NCBI RefSeq assembly: GCF_014647375.1 | Contig: NZ_BMPB01000002.1 | Span: forward strand, 62,001-126,000 | Direction of reading: 5' to 3' | From: Parabacteroides faecis | GTDB taxonomy: Bacteria > Bacteroidota > Bacteroidia > Bacteroidales > Tannerellaceae | Length of the DNA: 64,000 bases | Part shown: positions 50,596-60,800 of the stretch, one piece after another | How the letters are laid out: each line of letters begins with the position of its first letter | Position numbering within the stretch: position 1 is the first letter of the stretch | Notes under the pieces: model-generated | What the model was told of the DNA's origin: nothing | The model's input: the letters and a program-made list of their open reading frames with translations, nothing else | The model's database searches: none | Position numbers and translations under genes: made by a program

Positions 50596-53500
50596 TTATG
50601 ATTTTTCTATTTCTTCTACTAATGCGCAGGCGGTTTCTACTGTACGGACATTCTTTATCACGATACTGCGCTTACCATTCTGATCGCGGAGGTTACATTC
50701 ACGTGGATGTTTCTGTATAAAGGCGAGCAACTTGTCGAAAGCCTCGCTCTGATAATACGGACTATCCGGATTATTGATCAGGAAGATGCTTATCTGCCCC
50801 TTCTTCAGAACCAGTTTTTCCATGCCCAGCCTCTTCGCCATCCGGCGAAGACGAACGATGCGGATCAACTCTTTACCTTCTTTCGGGATCTTTCCGAAAC
50901 GGTCTTTCAGACGTTCCGTGAAAGCAAGTATCTCCCGTTCCTCTTCCATATTATCCAGTTCACGATACAAGGAAATACGTTCCGAGTCGTTTGGAATATA
51001 AGTAGGTGGGAACATTAGTTCCAGATCGCTTTCAATATAAGTTTCGCGGACATATTCACTACCCGAGTCACGTTTACCTTCATCCGAGTCAGCATACAGG
51101 TCGGCAAACTCTTCGCTTTTGAGTTCATCGACTGCTTCTTCCAGGATTTTCTGATAAGTTTCGTATCCGAGGTCGGCGATGAAACCGCTTTGTTCGGCCC
51201 CCAGCATATTACCCGCCCCACGAATGTCGAGGTCCTGCATGGCGATATGGATACCGCTTCCCAGTTCGGAAAAATTCTCGATTGCCTGCAAACGGCGGCG
51301 TGCTTCTTGTGTCAATGAGGACAAGGGGGGGGAGAGCAGGTAACAGAATGCCTTGCGGTTGCTTCGTCCTACACGTCCGCGCAATTGATGCAAGTCGGAT
51401 AATCCGAACTGTTGTGCGTTGTTGATGATGATGGTGTTGGCATTCGGTACGTCGATACCGCTTTCCACGATGCTGGTAGCGATTAACACGTCATACTCGT
51501 AATTGACGAAGTCGAGAATGATCTTTTCCAGTTTCTCCGGTTCCATCTGTCCGTGTCCGACTGCCACGCGGGCGTCGGGTACTTCCCGGCGGACCAGCGT
51601 CTCTATTTCATAAATGTTCTGAATGCGGTTATTGATAAAGAATACCTGTCCGTTACGGCTCATCTCGAAATTGATGGCCTCGCGGATGATATCCGGGTTG
51701 AAACGTTCCACTTCTGTCTGCACCGGATAACGGTTAGGCGGGGGAGTAGTGATGCTGCTCAGGTCGCGGGCGCCCATCAATGAGAACTGTAATGTCCGCG
51801 GAATAGGTGTTGCCGTCATTGTCAGCGTATCTACATTCACCTTCATCTGACGGAGCTTCTCTTTAACGGATACACCGAATTTTTGCTCTTCATCGATAAT
51901 AAGCAATCCCAGGTCCTTGAACTTGACATCTTTACTGACGATACGGTGCGTACCGATCAGAATGTTCACCTGTCCGTCGGCCACGTCTTTCAGAGTTGCC
52001 TTGATCTGTGCCGCAGTTCTTGCCCGGCTGATATAATCGATCCGGCAGGGAAAATCTTTCAAACGTTCAGAGAAAGTCTGGAAATGCTGGAAGGCAAGTA
52101 CTGTCGTCGGAACCAATACTGCCACCTGCTTATTATCGGATACGGCTTTGAAAGCCGCGCGTATCGCTACCTCGGTCTTTCCGAAACCTACGTCACCGCA
52201 GATCAGACGGTCCATCGGGCGGGAACTTTCCATATCCTCTTTTACTTCGCCGGTCGCCTTCATCTGGTCGGGCGTATCTTCGTAGATGAAGCTCGCTTCC
52301 AGTTCATGTTGCATAAAACTGTCCGGAGAGTAGGAGAAACCTTTTTCCTGTTTGCGTTGGGAATAAAGGAGGATCAGGTCGCGGGCTATGTCCTTGACTT
52401 TCTTCTTGGTCTTTTCCTTCATCTTTTCCCAGGCACCGGTTCCCAGTTTGTTCAGCTTGGGCGGCTCGCCGCTATCTTTCCCTTTATATTTGGATAGTTT
52501 GTGCAGTGAGTGTATGCTGACGAAGATAATATCGTTGTTCTGATAGATCAACTTGATCACTTCCTGTATCTTGCCGTTCACTTCGGTACGTACCAGACCG
52601 CCGAACTGTCCGACACCGTGGTCAATATGCACGATATAATCGCCGGTAGTGAATTGGTTCAACTCTTTTAACGACAAAGTGATCTTTCCGCTCCGTGCCT
52701 TTTCACTTTTGAGATTGAACTTATGGAAGCGGTCGAACAGCTGGTGATCCGTAAAAAGACAGATGCGCAATGTATCGTCCGCAAACCCTTCGTGTACTGT
52801 CTTGTTGACCGAAGTGAAAGGGATGTTTTCCCCCCGGTCTTCAAAGATGGCACGGATACGTGTTGCCTGCTTTTCTACGTCGCTTAATATATATAATGTA
52901 TAGCCGTTCTCCAGATAATTCCGGAAAGACTCGCTCACCATGTCGAAATTTTTATGGTAAATAGGCTGTGCCTGTGTACTGAACGTAAGCGTTGTATCTG
53001 CTACTCCGGTCGGACGCATTCCGAAATGCATTCGGCGGAAGTTCAGTGCTGCTCGCAGGAAATCATCTCCGGTAACCAGTTTTGCACGCATCTTACTGAT
53101 ATCGCTGAACGATTCTTCATCGCCGATAACCGGTTCTTCATTCCACAGGCTATCGATACGCTCTTTGGTCCATGCCAGGTCTTTCGTTGCGAGTATCGTT
53201 TTCGGAGGCAGGGAGTCCAGTAATAAGGTATTTGTCCGGTTACTCTTGTTCATTTCCGGTACGATATAGATACTCTCCAGTTTCTCTTTGGATAACTGCG
53301 TCTCTACATCGAACGTACGGATCGTTTCCACCTCGCTCCCGAAGAAGTCTATACGGTAAGGAAATTCGTAAGAAAAAGAGAACACGTCCAGGATACTACC
53401 GCGTATGGCATACTGTCCCGGCTCATAGACATAATCAACCTGCTCGAAACCATATTCGTCCAGTACATCGGAAACGAACATATTATCCAGTTTTTCCCTG

Positions 53501-53943
53501 ACACTGATCTTCAGTGTATTCTGTTTCAGGTCTTCACGTGAAATCACTTTTTCAGCCAGTGCGTCGGGATAGGAGACAATCACGAACGGTGCTTCAGGGT
53601 CCTGAAGTACGCTGAGCACCTCCGTACGAAGTATTTCGTTTGCCGGGTCGATATGCCCGTATTTGATTGCACGCCGATAAGCGGATGGGAAAAAATAAAT
53701 ATCATTGCTTCCGGTCAGTTGCATCAGGTCATGATAGAAATAACCGGCTTCTTCCTGATCGTTAAGCACGCACACATAGCTCCCCCTTCTTTTTAAAAAA
53801 AGAGAAGCGATCATCATTGCAGCGCCCGAACCGTTCAACCCTTTGAGGAATATATTGTTTGACGTATTACCGTTCAAAAGGGTATCTAATGCGGTTATTT
53901 GTGGATGGGCGGCAAATATCTTAAGTAATTCTTGTACCTCCAT
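50596..53943 (-). CDS. mfd: transcription-repair coupling factor
   Basis: 1115 residues from the ATG at 53943 (MEVQELLKIFAAHPQ). SF2 translocase that removes stalled RNA polymerase and recruits UvrA. UvrB-homology region (about 25-330), RNA polymerase interaction domain (about 455-520: FTTGDYIVHIDHGVGQFGG), helicase core with Walker A ICGDVGFGKTEVAIR, DEEQ box LLIIDEEQKFGV, TATPIPRTLQ, and QLRGRVGRSNRKAFCYLL, then the TRG and C-terminal D7 region. Complete. Divergent from the GT2 gene across a repeat-rich 230-bp gap. Confidence 0.97.
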   Translation of the reverse strand: MEVQELLKIFAAHPQITALDTLLNGNTSNNIFLKGLNGSGAAMMIASLFLKRRGSYVCVLNDQEEAGYFYHDLMQLTGSNDIYFFPSAYRRAIKYGHIDPANEILRTEVLSVLQDPEAPFVIVSYPDALAEKVISREDLKQNTLKISVREKLDNMFVSDVLDEYGFEQVDYVYEPGQYAIRGSILDVFSFSYEFPYRIDFFGSEVETIRTFDVETQLSKEKLESIYIVPEMNKSNRTNTLLLDSLPPKTILATKDLAWTKERIDSLWNEEPVIGDEESFSDISKMRAKLVTGDDFLRAALNFRRMHFGMRPTGVADTTLTFSTQAQPIYHKNFDMVSESFRNYLENGYTLYILSDVEKQATRIRAIFEDRGENIPFTSVNKTVHEGFADDTLRICLFTDHQLFDRFHKFNLKSEKARSGKITLSLKELNQFTTGDYIVHIDHGVGQFGGLVRTEVNGKIQEVIKLIYQNNDIIFVSIHSLHKLSKYKGKDSGEPPKLNKLGTGAWEKMKEKTKKKVKDIARDLILLYSQRKQEKGFSYSPDSFMQHELEASFIYEDTPDQMKATGEVKEDMESSRPMDRLICGDVGFGKTEVAIRAAFKAVSDNKQVAVLVPTTVLAFQHFQTFSERLKDFPCRIDYISRARTAAQIKATLKDVADGQVNILIGTHRIVSKDVKFKDLGLLIIDEEQKFGVSVKEKLRQMKVNVDTLTMTATPIPRTLQFSLMGARDLSSITTPPPNRYPVQTEVERFNPDIIREAINFEMSRNGQVFFINNRIQNIYEIETLVRREVPDARVAVGHGQMEPEKLEKIILDFVNYEYDVLIATSIVESGIDVPNANTIIINNAQQFGLSDLHQLRGRVGRSNRKAFCYLLSPPLSSLTQEARRRLQAIENFSELGSGIHIAMQDLDIRGAGNMLGAEQSGFIADLGYETYQKILEEAVDELKSEEFADLYADSDEGKRDSGSEYVRETYIESDLELMFPPTYIPNDSERISLYRELDNMEEEREILAFTERLKDRFGKIPKEGKELIRIVRLRRMAKRLGMEKLVLKKGQISIFLINNPDSPYYQSEAFDKLLAFIQKHPRECNLRDQNGKRSIVIKNVRTVETACALVEEIEKS

Positions 53944-53949
53944 TAAAAT

Positions 53950-53979
53950 AGTTGACAGTTGACAAGTGACAGTTGACAG
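53950..53979. repeat. GTTGACA-type repeat, left copy
   Basis: Thirty bases made of near-copies of GTTGACA. Reverse-complementary (28 of 30) to 54128-54157 on the other side of the mfd/GT2 divergent promoters. Confidence 0.85.
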
Positions 53980-54004
53980 ATACAAGTGTCACCGTAATGT
54001 TTCA

Positions 54005-54012
54005 CAAAGGTA
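54005..54012 (-). promoter_or_regulatory. -7 element (TACCTTTG) for mfd
   Basis: Minus-strand TAnnTTTG match 61 bp upstream of the mfd start. Confidence 0.55.
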
Positions 54013-54065
54013 GACTTTTTGTTCAAAATAATATAGACTAATAAGTTTAAATCAACTAAAATATG

Positions 54066-54073
54066 TACCTTCG
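54066..54073 (+). promoter_or_regulatory. candidate -7 element (TACCTTCG) for the GT2 gene
   Basis: One mismatch to TAnnTTTG, about 100 bp upstream of the ATG at 54174; the leader would contain the right-hand GTTGACA repeat. Confidence 0.35.
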
Positions 54074-54127
54074 CGTTTAAGTTGATAATCGATTGATGAT
54101 AGTCCGGCGGATCTTGCTGTCTAAAGA

Positions 54128-54157
54128 CTGTCAACTGTCAGCTGTCAACTGTCAACT
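54128..54157. repeat. GTTGACA-type repeat, right copy
   Basis: Inverted partner of 53950-53979, 16 bp upstream of the GT2 start codon. Confidence 0.85.
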
Positions 54158-54173
54158 AATTATAAAGGAGATT

Positions 54174-54911
54174 ATGTCAGACAGTATTGTTATTATTCCT
54201 ACCTACAACGAAAAAGAGAATGTTGAGAATATTATCCGTGCGGTGTTTGGGTTGGAGAAAGAATTTCATATTTTGATTATAGATGACGGCTCACCTGACG
54301 GAACAGCAGATATTGTTAAACGTTTGCAAAAAGAGTTTCCCGAACGTCTTTTCATAGTGGAAAGACAGGGTAAGTTAGGATTGGGCACTGCTTACATTTG
54401 TGGTTTTAAGTGGGCTATCGAGCATAAATACGATTTTGTATTCGAGATGGATGCCGACTTTAGCCATAACCCGAACGATCTTCCGAAATTATATGCAGCC
54501 TGTACGGAACAGGGGGGAGATGTAGCTATCGGTTCACGTTACAGCAATGGAGTAAACGTGGTGAACTGGCCGTTAGGACGTGTGCTGATGTCTTATTATG
54601 CCTCCGTCTATGTCCGTTTTGTTACGGGGATGAAGATTCAGGATACGACTGCCGGTTTCAAATGTTATCGCCGGGAAGTGCTTGAAACGATCGATCTCGA
54701 TCATATTCATTTCAAAGGATATGCTTTTCAGATAGAGATGAAGTTTACAGCTTATAAGTGCGGCTTTAAATTGGTGGAAGTACCTATCATCTTTATTAAC
54801 CGTGTGTTGGGAACATCGAAGATGAATTCGTCTATTTTCGGAGAAGCTTTGTTCGGCGTGCTTAAACTGAAGTGGTGGAGCTTTTTCCGTACTTATCCGC
54901 AGAAGAAGTGA
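54174..54911 (+). CDS. GT2 polyprenol-phosphate mannosyltransferase (dolichol-P-mannose synthase-like)
   Basis: 245 residues from the ATG at 54174, which has AAAGGAG just upstream; a longer frame to 54093 would translate the repeat. GT-A fold: SIVIIPTYNEKENVENII, LIIDDGSPDGTADIV (first Asp pair), EMDADFSHNP (DxD metal site), GSRYSNG and DTTAGFKCYRREVLE. No C-terminal membrane helices, so it is the soluble, membrane-associated Dpm1 class. Makes mannosyl-phosphopolyprenol from GDP-mannose for periplasmic glycosylation. The lyase gene follows after 4 bp. Confidence 0.92.
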   Translation: MSDSIVIIPTYNEKENVENIIRAVFGLEKEFHILIIDDGSPDGTADIVKRLQKEFPERLFIVERQGKLGLGTAYICGFKWAIEHKYDFVFEMDADFSHNPNDLPKLYAACTEQGGDVAIGSRYSNGVNVVNWPLGRVLMSYYASVYVRFVTGMKIQDTTAGFKCYRREVLETIDLDHIHFKGYAFQIEMKFTAYKCGFKLVEVPIIFINRVLGTSKMNSSIFGEALFGVLKLKWWSFFRTYPQKK

Positions 54912-54915
54912 AATC

Positions 54916-57696
54916 ATGAGACTCCTTACAAACACATTCTTGTTAGCCGCATTCTTGTTTTTGTCTGTGAAAGTGTTCTCGCAGACACCGCAGGATGAAC
55001 TAGAGCAGATCCGACAGAATTATACGCGGTCGTTGATCGATTCCAATAATGACTCCGATTTGTTGAATCGCATACTGGCAGGTATTCCACCGGAGACAGA
55101 GATGTCCGATCAGGTAGTCGTGGAGTTACATCAACGTTATCCCTTTAATCTGGATAAGATCAAGGAGTATATGGATGACATCAATGAAGACGGTTCGTGG
55201 CCGGATATCGATTATAACGATACCAAGCGTTCGGGTTGGGATGCCAAAAAACATGCAGACCGTATATTGGAGCTGGCTAAACTATATCATGCCGAGGGGC
55301 CTTCCTGTACCTGGTCGCCCCGTTTCTCTACGGTGATCCATCAGGCGCTCGATTATTGGTTTCGCACGAAGCCTGTTTGTAAGAACTGGTGGTATAACGA
55401 GATAGGTATTCCTAAGACATTCGGGCCTGCTTTTCTTTTGCTTCGTACGCAGATGCGGCCTGATGAACTGAAAGAAGCGGTGAAAGTAATGGATAACGCC
55501 CGTTTCGGTATGACCGGACAGAATAAGGTTTGGTTAGCAGGGAATGTGTTGATGAAAGGGTTGCTGTTGGATGATTACGATCTGGTGAAAGCTGCCCGCG
55601 ATACAATTATGTCCGAGATAACGACCGGACGTGAGGAAGGTATTAAAAGCGATTGGAGTTTTCATCAGCACGGACCGCAGCAGCAGTTCGGTAATTACGG
55701 ACTGGCCTATCTGGGAGAAATGAGTTTTTACTCGGAACTGTTTGCCGGGACCTCATTTGCCTTGAATGCCGAACAACAAGCAATATTGAATAATCTATTG
55801 ACGGAAGGTTACCGCTGGATCATCTGGCGGGGATATATGGATGTGAATGCACTCGACCGCCAGTTATTCCATAATGCGCCTATCCATAAAGCACTTGCGA
55901 TCGGAAATGCGGCAAATTCGCTCAAGAAAGGAAGTGCGCCTGCTGATGTGGAAAAGCTGGATGCTTTCCTGAACGATAATTTTCCGCCTCAATCTTCGGA
56001 TGGAGCGGTATTCACCGGACAAAAACATTTTTGGGATTCGGATCAGACGGTCCACCGTGCACCGGCATGGATGGCTTCAGTAAAGATGGCATCCCAACGG
56101 GTGATCGGAACCGAATTGGTGAATGAAGATAACCTGAAAGGTTTCTATATGGGTGACGGTGCTACTTATATTTACCGGCATGGAGACGAATATCTGAATG
56201 TATTTCCTTTTTGGGACTGGCGTAAGATACCCGGAATCACTTCTTACGAAAGCGATGCTCCGGTACCAAGTCCCCGTTCGTATGGTGCACATACCCGCAA
56301 TGAAAGTTCTTTTGTCGGTGGCGTAACGGATGGACATACAGGCATGACCGCAATGGTTTTAAACCGTGATGGAGTTCATGCCCGCAAAGCCTGGATTATG
56401 ACGGACGATTATGTTTTGTGTCTGGGTGCGGGAATAAAAACAGACAGTACATTGAGCTTAACGACTTCGATCGATCAACGGAAGAAAAGGGGAGAACTTT
56501 TCTATCTGGAAAATAACCGTTGGAACACGGTGAACGGTACCTTTACAGCAACCGGAAAAGCGTTACGTTTTTACCATGACAGTACAGGATATATCCTGAT
56601 GCAACCGTCGAATAGCGTATCGATCTCTGAAAAACGTTCCGGAAGTTGGTCTGATTTTATGGGATCGTATACACCGCAAACAGTAGAAGGAGAGGTCGTT
56701 TCTCTATATATCTGTCATCCGAAGGAATCTCCGGCTTCTTATCAATATCTTATCTTGCCTGCAGTTTCGGCTGACCGGACAGCCTCTTTCTGTACGGATG
56801 ATATCCGGGTGCTTTCTAACGATGAGAATATGCAGGCTGTCGGGATAGATAACTGTTTTTATATTACCGCTTATCAGGCAGGAAATATCCGTTTAGCGGA
56901 TGATATGCTACTGGAAATACAAACTCTGGGTATCTATATGCTCTCTGTTGAGAACGGTGCGATCCGTGTTGAGGCAAGTGATCCGACACATATGCAATCC
57001 TCTTTATCTTTGAAGATCAATGACTATGCTTTGAAGATCATGCAACCGGCCGGTCAGGTGTCCGGTCAGAGCATATCTATTACTCCTGTCATCAGTGCTC
57101 CATTGGTAAAACATATTTCGGTGGACGGCAAGAAAGATGATTGGGCTCAGATCCCTGTTGCCGTATCCGGGTTGATCGCTCCGTGGGATGGAGCTGTGAA
57201 AGATCAGACGACATTCTCTGTCTGCCACGATCGGAAGAATTTATATTTCATCTATGAAGTATCCGACTCTACCATTATATATAATAATGAAAAGACCGAG
57301 GCTTCGGTCGGTAGCAGCGATCGTATCGAGTTCTTCTTCAGTAAGGATACTACTATGACTGATTACTATTGTGCAGAGATCGACCCGCATGGAAAGGTCA
57401 TGGACTATCACGCCAAGTTCTACCGCAAATTTAATTTCGACTGGAATTTTAAAGGATTGAAACTCGGAACGTATGTCGGTAAAAATACCTATATCGTAGA
57501 AGGCTCCATCCCTTTGAAAACCCTGGAAGATATGGGAGTGATCTCACCGGAAGGAGAGATGTGTTTTGGTGTGTACCGTGCCGATTATTACGGACCGGAA
57601 GAAGAACAAGTCATCTGGTCATCCTGGATTATTCCGGATGCTGCTGATCCGGATTTCCATATCCCTTCTTCCCTGGGTGTATTGAAATTGAGATAG
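54916..57696 (+). CDS. PL8-family polysaccharide lyase with C-terminal CBM9-like domain
   Basis: 926 residues with a signal peptide (LLAAFLFLSVKVFSQ). Residues about 25-370 form the alpha-toroid of PL8 (chondroitin AC/hyaluronate/xanthan lyases): WWYNEIGIPK (158-167, Asn161), SFHQHGPQQQFGNYG with His252 and Tyr261 nine residues apart, as in the chondroitinase AC pair, and MASVKMASQRVIGTE in the beta-domain. Beta-sandwiches follow to about 700. Residues about 730-926 look like a CBM9/DOMON-type domain (ISVDGKKDDWAQIPVAV, RIEFFFSKD, YYCAEIDPHGKVMDY), an uncommon addition. The polysaccharide is uncertain. Next to a GH106 gene. Confidence 0.87.
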   Translation: MRLLTNTFLLAAFLFLSVKVFSQTPQDELEQIRQNYTRSLIDSNNDSDLLNRILAGIPPETEMSDQVVVELHQRYPFNLDKIKEYMDDINEDGSWPDIDYNDTKRSGWDAKKHADRILELAKLYHAEGPSCTWSPRFSTVIHQALDYWFRTKPVCKNWWYNEIGIPKTFGPAFLLLRTQMRPDELKEAVKVMDNARFGMTGQNKVWLAGNVLMKGLLLDDYDLVKAARDTIMSEITTGREEGIKSDWSFHQHGPQQQFGNYGLAYLGEMSFYSELFAGTSFALNAEQQAILNNLLTEGYRWIIWRGYMDVNALDRQLFHNAPIHKALAIGNAANSLKKGSAPADVEKLDAFLNDNFPPQSSDGAVFTGQKHFWDSDQTVHRAPAWMASVKMASQRVIGTELVNEDNLKGFYMGDGATYIYRHGDEYLNVFPFWDWRKIPGITSYESDAPVPSPRSYGAHTRNESSFVGGVTDGHTGMTAMVLNRDGVHARKAWIMTDDYVLCLGAGIKTDSTLSLTTSIDQRKKRGELFYLENNRWNTVNGTFTATGKALRFYHDSTGYILMQPSNSVSISEKRSGSWSDFMGSYTPQTVEGEVVSLYICHPKESPASYQYLILPAVSADRTASFCTDDIRVLSNDENMQAVGIDNCFYITAYQAGNIRLADDMLLEIQTLGIYMLSVENGAIRVEASDPTHMQSSLSLKINDYALKIMQPAGQVSGQSISITPVISAPLVKHISVDGKKDDWAQIPVAVSGLIAPWDGAVKDQTTFSVCHDRKNLYFIYEVSDSTIIYNNEKTEASVGSSDRIEFFFSKDTTMTDYYCAEIDPHGKVMDYHAKFYRKFNFDWNFKGLKLGTYVGKNTYIVEGSIPLKTLEDMGVISPEGEMCFGVYRADYYGPEEEQVIWSSWIIPDAADPDFHIPSSLGVLKLR

Positions 57697-57779
57697 ACAG
57701 TAACAGGTTCATGCTCGTCTTTATCATAATTGAAATATATATTGTCATTTTTGTAAGTTCCCGAGAGGTATAGATGGTG

Positions 57780-57787
57780 TATTTTTG
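57780..57787 (+). promoter_or_regulatory. -7 element (TATTTTTG) for the GH106 gene
   Basis: TAnnTTTG match 39 bp upstream of the ATG at 57827, suggesting this gene can be transcribed apart from the lyase. Confidence 0.6.
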
Positions 57788-57826
57788 CTCGCATAAACTT
57801 CATTGTAATAGCTAAATTTATGTATT

Positions 57827-60800
57827 ATGGCGAAAATAACACACTTATTACCTGTATGTTTTCTTTCTTGTTTGAGTTTCCTGTCATGCGATGATAAGAC
57901 GGAAGCGTCGGGCAGTTATAATTCTTTTGCGAGTATCGAACAAGGTTTCCGATCGATTCCTGATAGTGTACAGATCGGTGTTTACTGGTATTGGATCTCC
58001 GACAATATCTCTAAAGAAGGAGTAGAGCGGGATCTGGAGGCAATGAAAATTGCTGGTATCAATCGTGCATTTATCGGAAATATCGGTATCAATGAACTTG
58101 AGTATGGTAAAAATAAATTATTAAGTCCCGAATGGTGGGAGATCACGCATGCCGCATTGAAGAAAGCGACGGAGCTGAATATTGAAATAGGTATTTTCAA
58201 TAGCCCGGGATGGAGCCAGTCCGGCGGTCCGTGGGTAAAAAGTAATCAGGCCATGCGTTATCTGACCTCTTCCGATACGATCGTTTCCGGACCGAAACGT
58301 ATGCAACTGACTTTACCTTCCGTAGGAAAAGATGAAGAGGAGGTTTGTGTGATCGCTTATCCGGCATCCGAGAAACCGGCAATCGAGAAAAGCTGGACTA
58401 TAACGAAGAAATCCGGACAAGCCTCTTCTTCCGAATTAAATCTGGGTAAGGATGAAACGGTCCGTACACTGGTTTATCAGGTGAACACTCCTTTCAAAAC
58501 ATCTGCTAAACTGTGGGTAAAGAAGGATGGTAAAGAAGAACTGGTAAGACAATTTACGATCGACCGTAGCAATCCGGCATTGAATGTCGGTTTTGATCCT
58601 TATGCTCCGGTCGTTATCTCTCTCCCTGAAATTACAGCTTCACAATTCCGTCTGGAAATGTCTGAGGAAGGTGGAGCCAGTGGCCAGGTAACGCTTTCTT
58701 CTGCTCCGATGGTAGAACGTTACCCTGAAAAGTCGTTGGCTAAGATGTTCCAGACCCCGCTGCCTATGTGGGATGATTATCTGTGGGAAAAACAACCGGC
58801 TGTTAGTAATGCCTCATTACTGGTATCGCCGGATGATATTAAAAATCTGACAGCCAACTCGAAGAATGGCGTATTGGATTGGGAAGTTCCGGAAGGCAAC
58901 TGGGTAATCCGCCGAATGGTTATGTTACCGACAGGTGTGACGAACTCCCCGGCTGCTCCCGAAGCAACCGGTCCTGAGATCGACAAGATGAGTAAAAAAC
59001 ATGTCGCGTTCCATTTCGATGCCTTTATCGGTGAGATATTGAAACGTATCCCTGAAGCTGACCGTAAGACATTTAAAGTGGTTGTTCAGGATAGCTATGA
59101 AACCGGAGGACAAAACTGGACGGACGATATGATCGACGTTTTCAAAGAACGTTACGGATATGATCCCGTTCCGTATCTGCCTGTATTGAATGGAGTAGTG
59201 GTTGGAAATCCTGATATCTCTGACCGTTTCCTCTGGGATTTACGTCGTTTGGTATCCGACCGTGTTTCTTACGATTATGTAGGTGGCTTGCGTGATGTTT
59301 GCCATCAGCATGGATTGACTACCTGGCTGGAGAATTACGGTCATTGGGGTTATCCGGGCGAATTCCTGCAATATGGCGGCCAATCCGACGAGATTGCAGG
59401 TGAATTCTGGAGTGAAGGTTCTTTGGGTGATATCGAAAACAGAGCAGCTTCTTCTTGTGGACATATTTATGGCAAACGGCGTATTTGGGCTGAATCGTTC
59501 ACCAGCGGAGGACCGGCATTCAGCCGTTATCCTTACCTGATGAAACAACGTGGAGACCGTTTCTTTACGGAAGGTATAAACAGTACGTTGTTACATGTGT
59601 TCATTCATCAGCCGTATGAAGACCGTGAGCCGGGAATGGCAGCTTGGTTCGGTAATGAATTTAACCGGAAGAATACCTGGTTCAGCCAGATCGATGTGTT
59701 CATCAACTATCTGAAGAGATGTAATTTCATGTTGCAAGAAGGCGATTATGTAGCCGATGTTGCTTATTTTATCGGAGAAGATGCTCCGAAGATGACAGGT
59801 GTCTGTACACCTGCACTTCCTGCTGGTTACTCATTCGATTATATCAATGGAGAAGTATTGTTAGAGCGGGCATCCGTGAAAGACGGTCGGATCGTTTTAC
59901 CGAGCGGAATGAAATATAGTCTGCTGGTCTTACCGCAACTGGAAACAATGCGTCCTGAAGTATTGAGAAAGATAAAAGAATTATTGTTGGCTGGAGCTTC
60001 TATCATGGGGCCGGCACCGAAATATTCACCGAGTCTGAGTAACTACCCTGCAGCCGATCAGGAAATACAGGCATTAGCTGCAGAACTTTGGGGTGACCAG
60101 ACCGAGTCTGTTCGTACAATAGGAAAAGGCCGTTTGTTTATGCCGGCCAACTCTTTGCAACCTGTACTGGATGCTTTGCAGGTAAAACCTGATATGCACG
60201 TGGATTCCGATAGTCCGATCCTGTTTATCCACCGAACGACGGATGAAGGCGATATTTATTTCATCTCGAATCAGAGTGAGAAGCCGGTTGATGTACGTCC
60301 GTCTTTCCGCGTAGCAGGAAAATTGCCGGAACTGTGGAATCCGCTGACTGCTGAGATACGCCGTTTACCAGAGTTCACATGTGCCGATGGAGTAACGACT
60401 GTTCCGATTCATCTGGAAGGAAACGAAAGTTCATTCATTATTTTCCGTAAGAAAGGAACTCCGCAGGAAACGACAGCCCGCAATTATCCGCGCAAAGAAA
60501 TTGTAGCAACGGTTACTACTCCCTGGCAGGTAGATTTTGAAAAAGGGAAAAGAGGACCGGAAAAGACTGTTCTTTTCCCAGAGTTGCAAGACTGGATAAC
60601 TAATACAGATCCTTCGATCCGTTACTTCTCCGGAACAGCAGTCTACACGAACCGTATCACGCTGGATGAGTTACCGCAAAAGGCTCTTTACCTGGATCTG
60701 GGAAAAGTCATGGTAATGGCAAAAGTAAAGATCAACGGGCAATATGTAGGTGGCGTATGGACGACTCCTTACCGCTTACCTGTAAGCGATTATTTACGCA

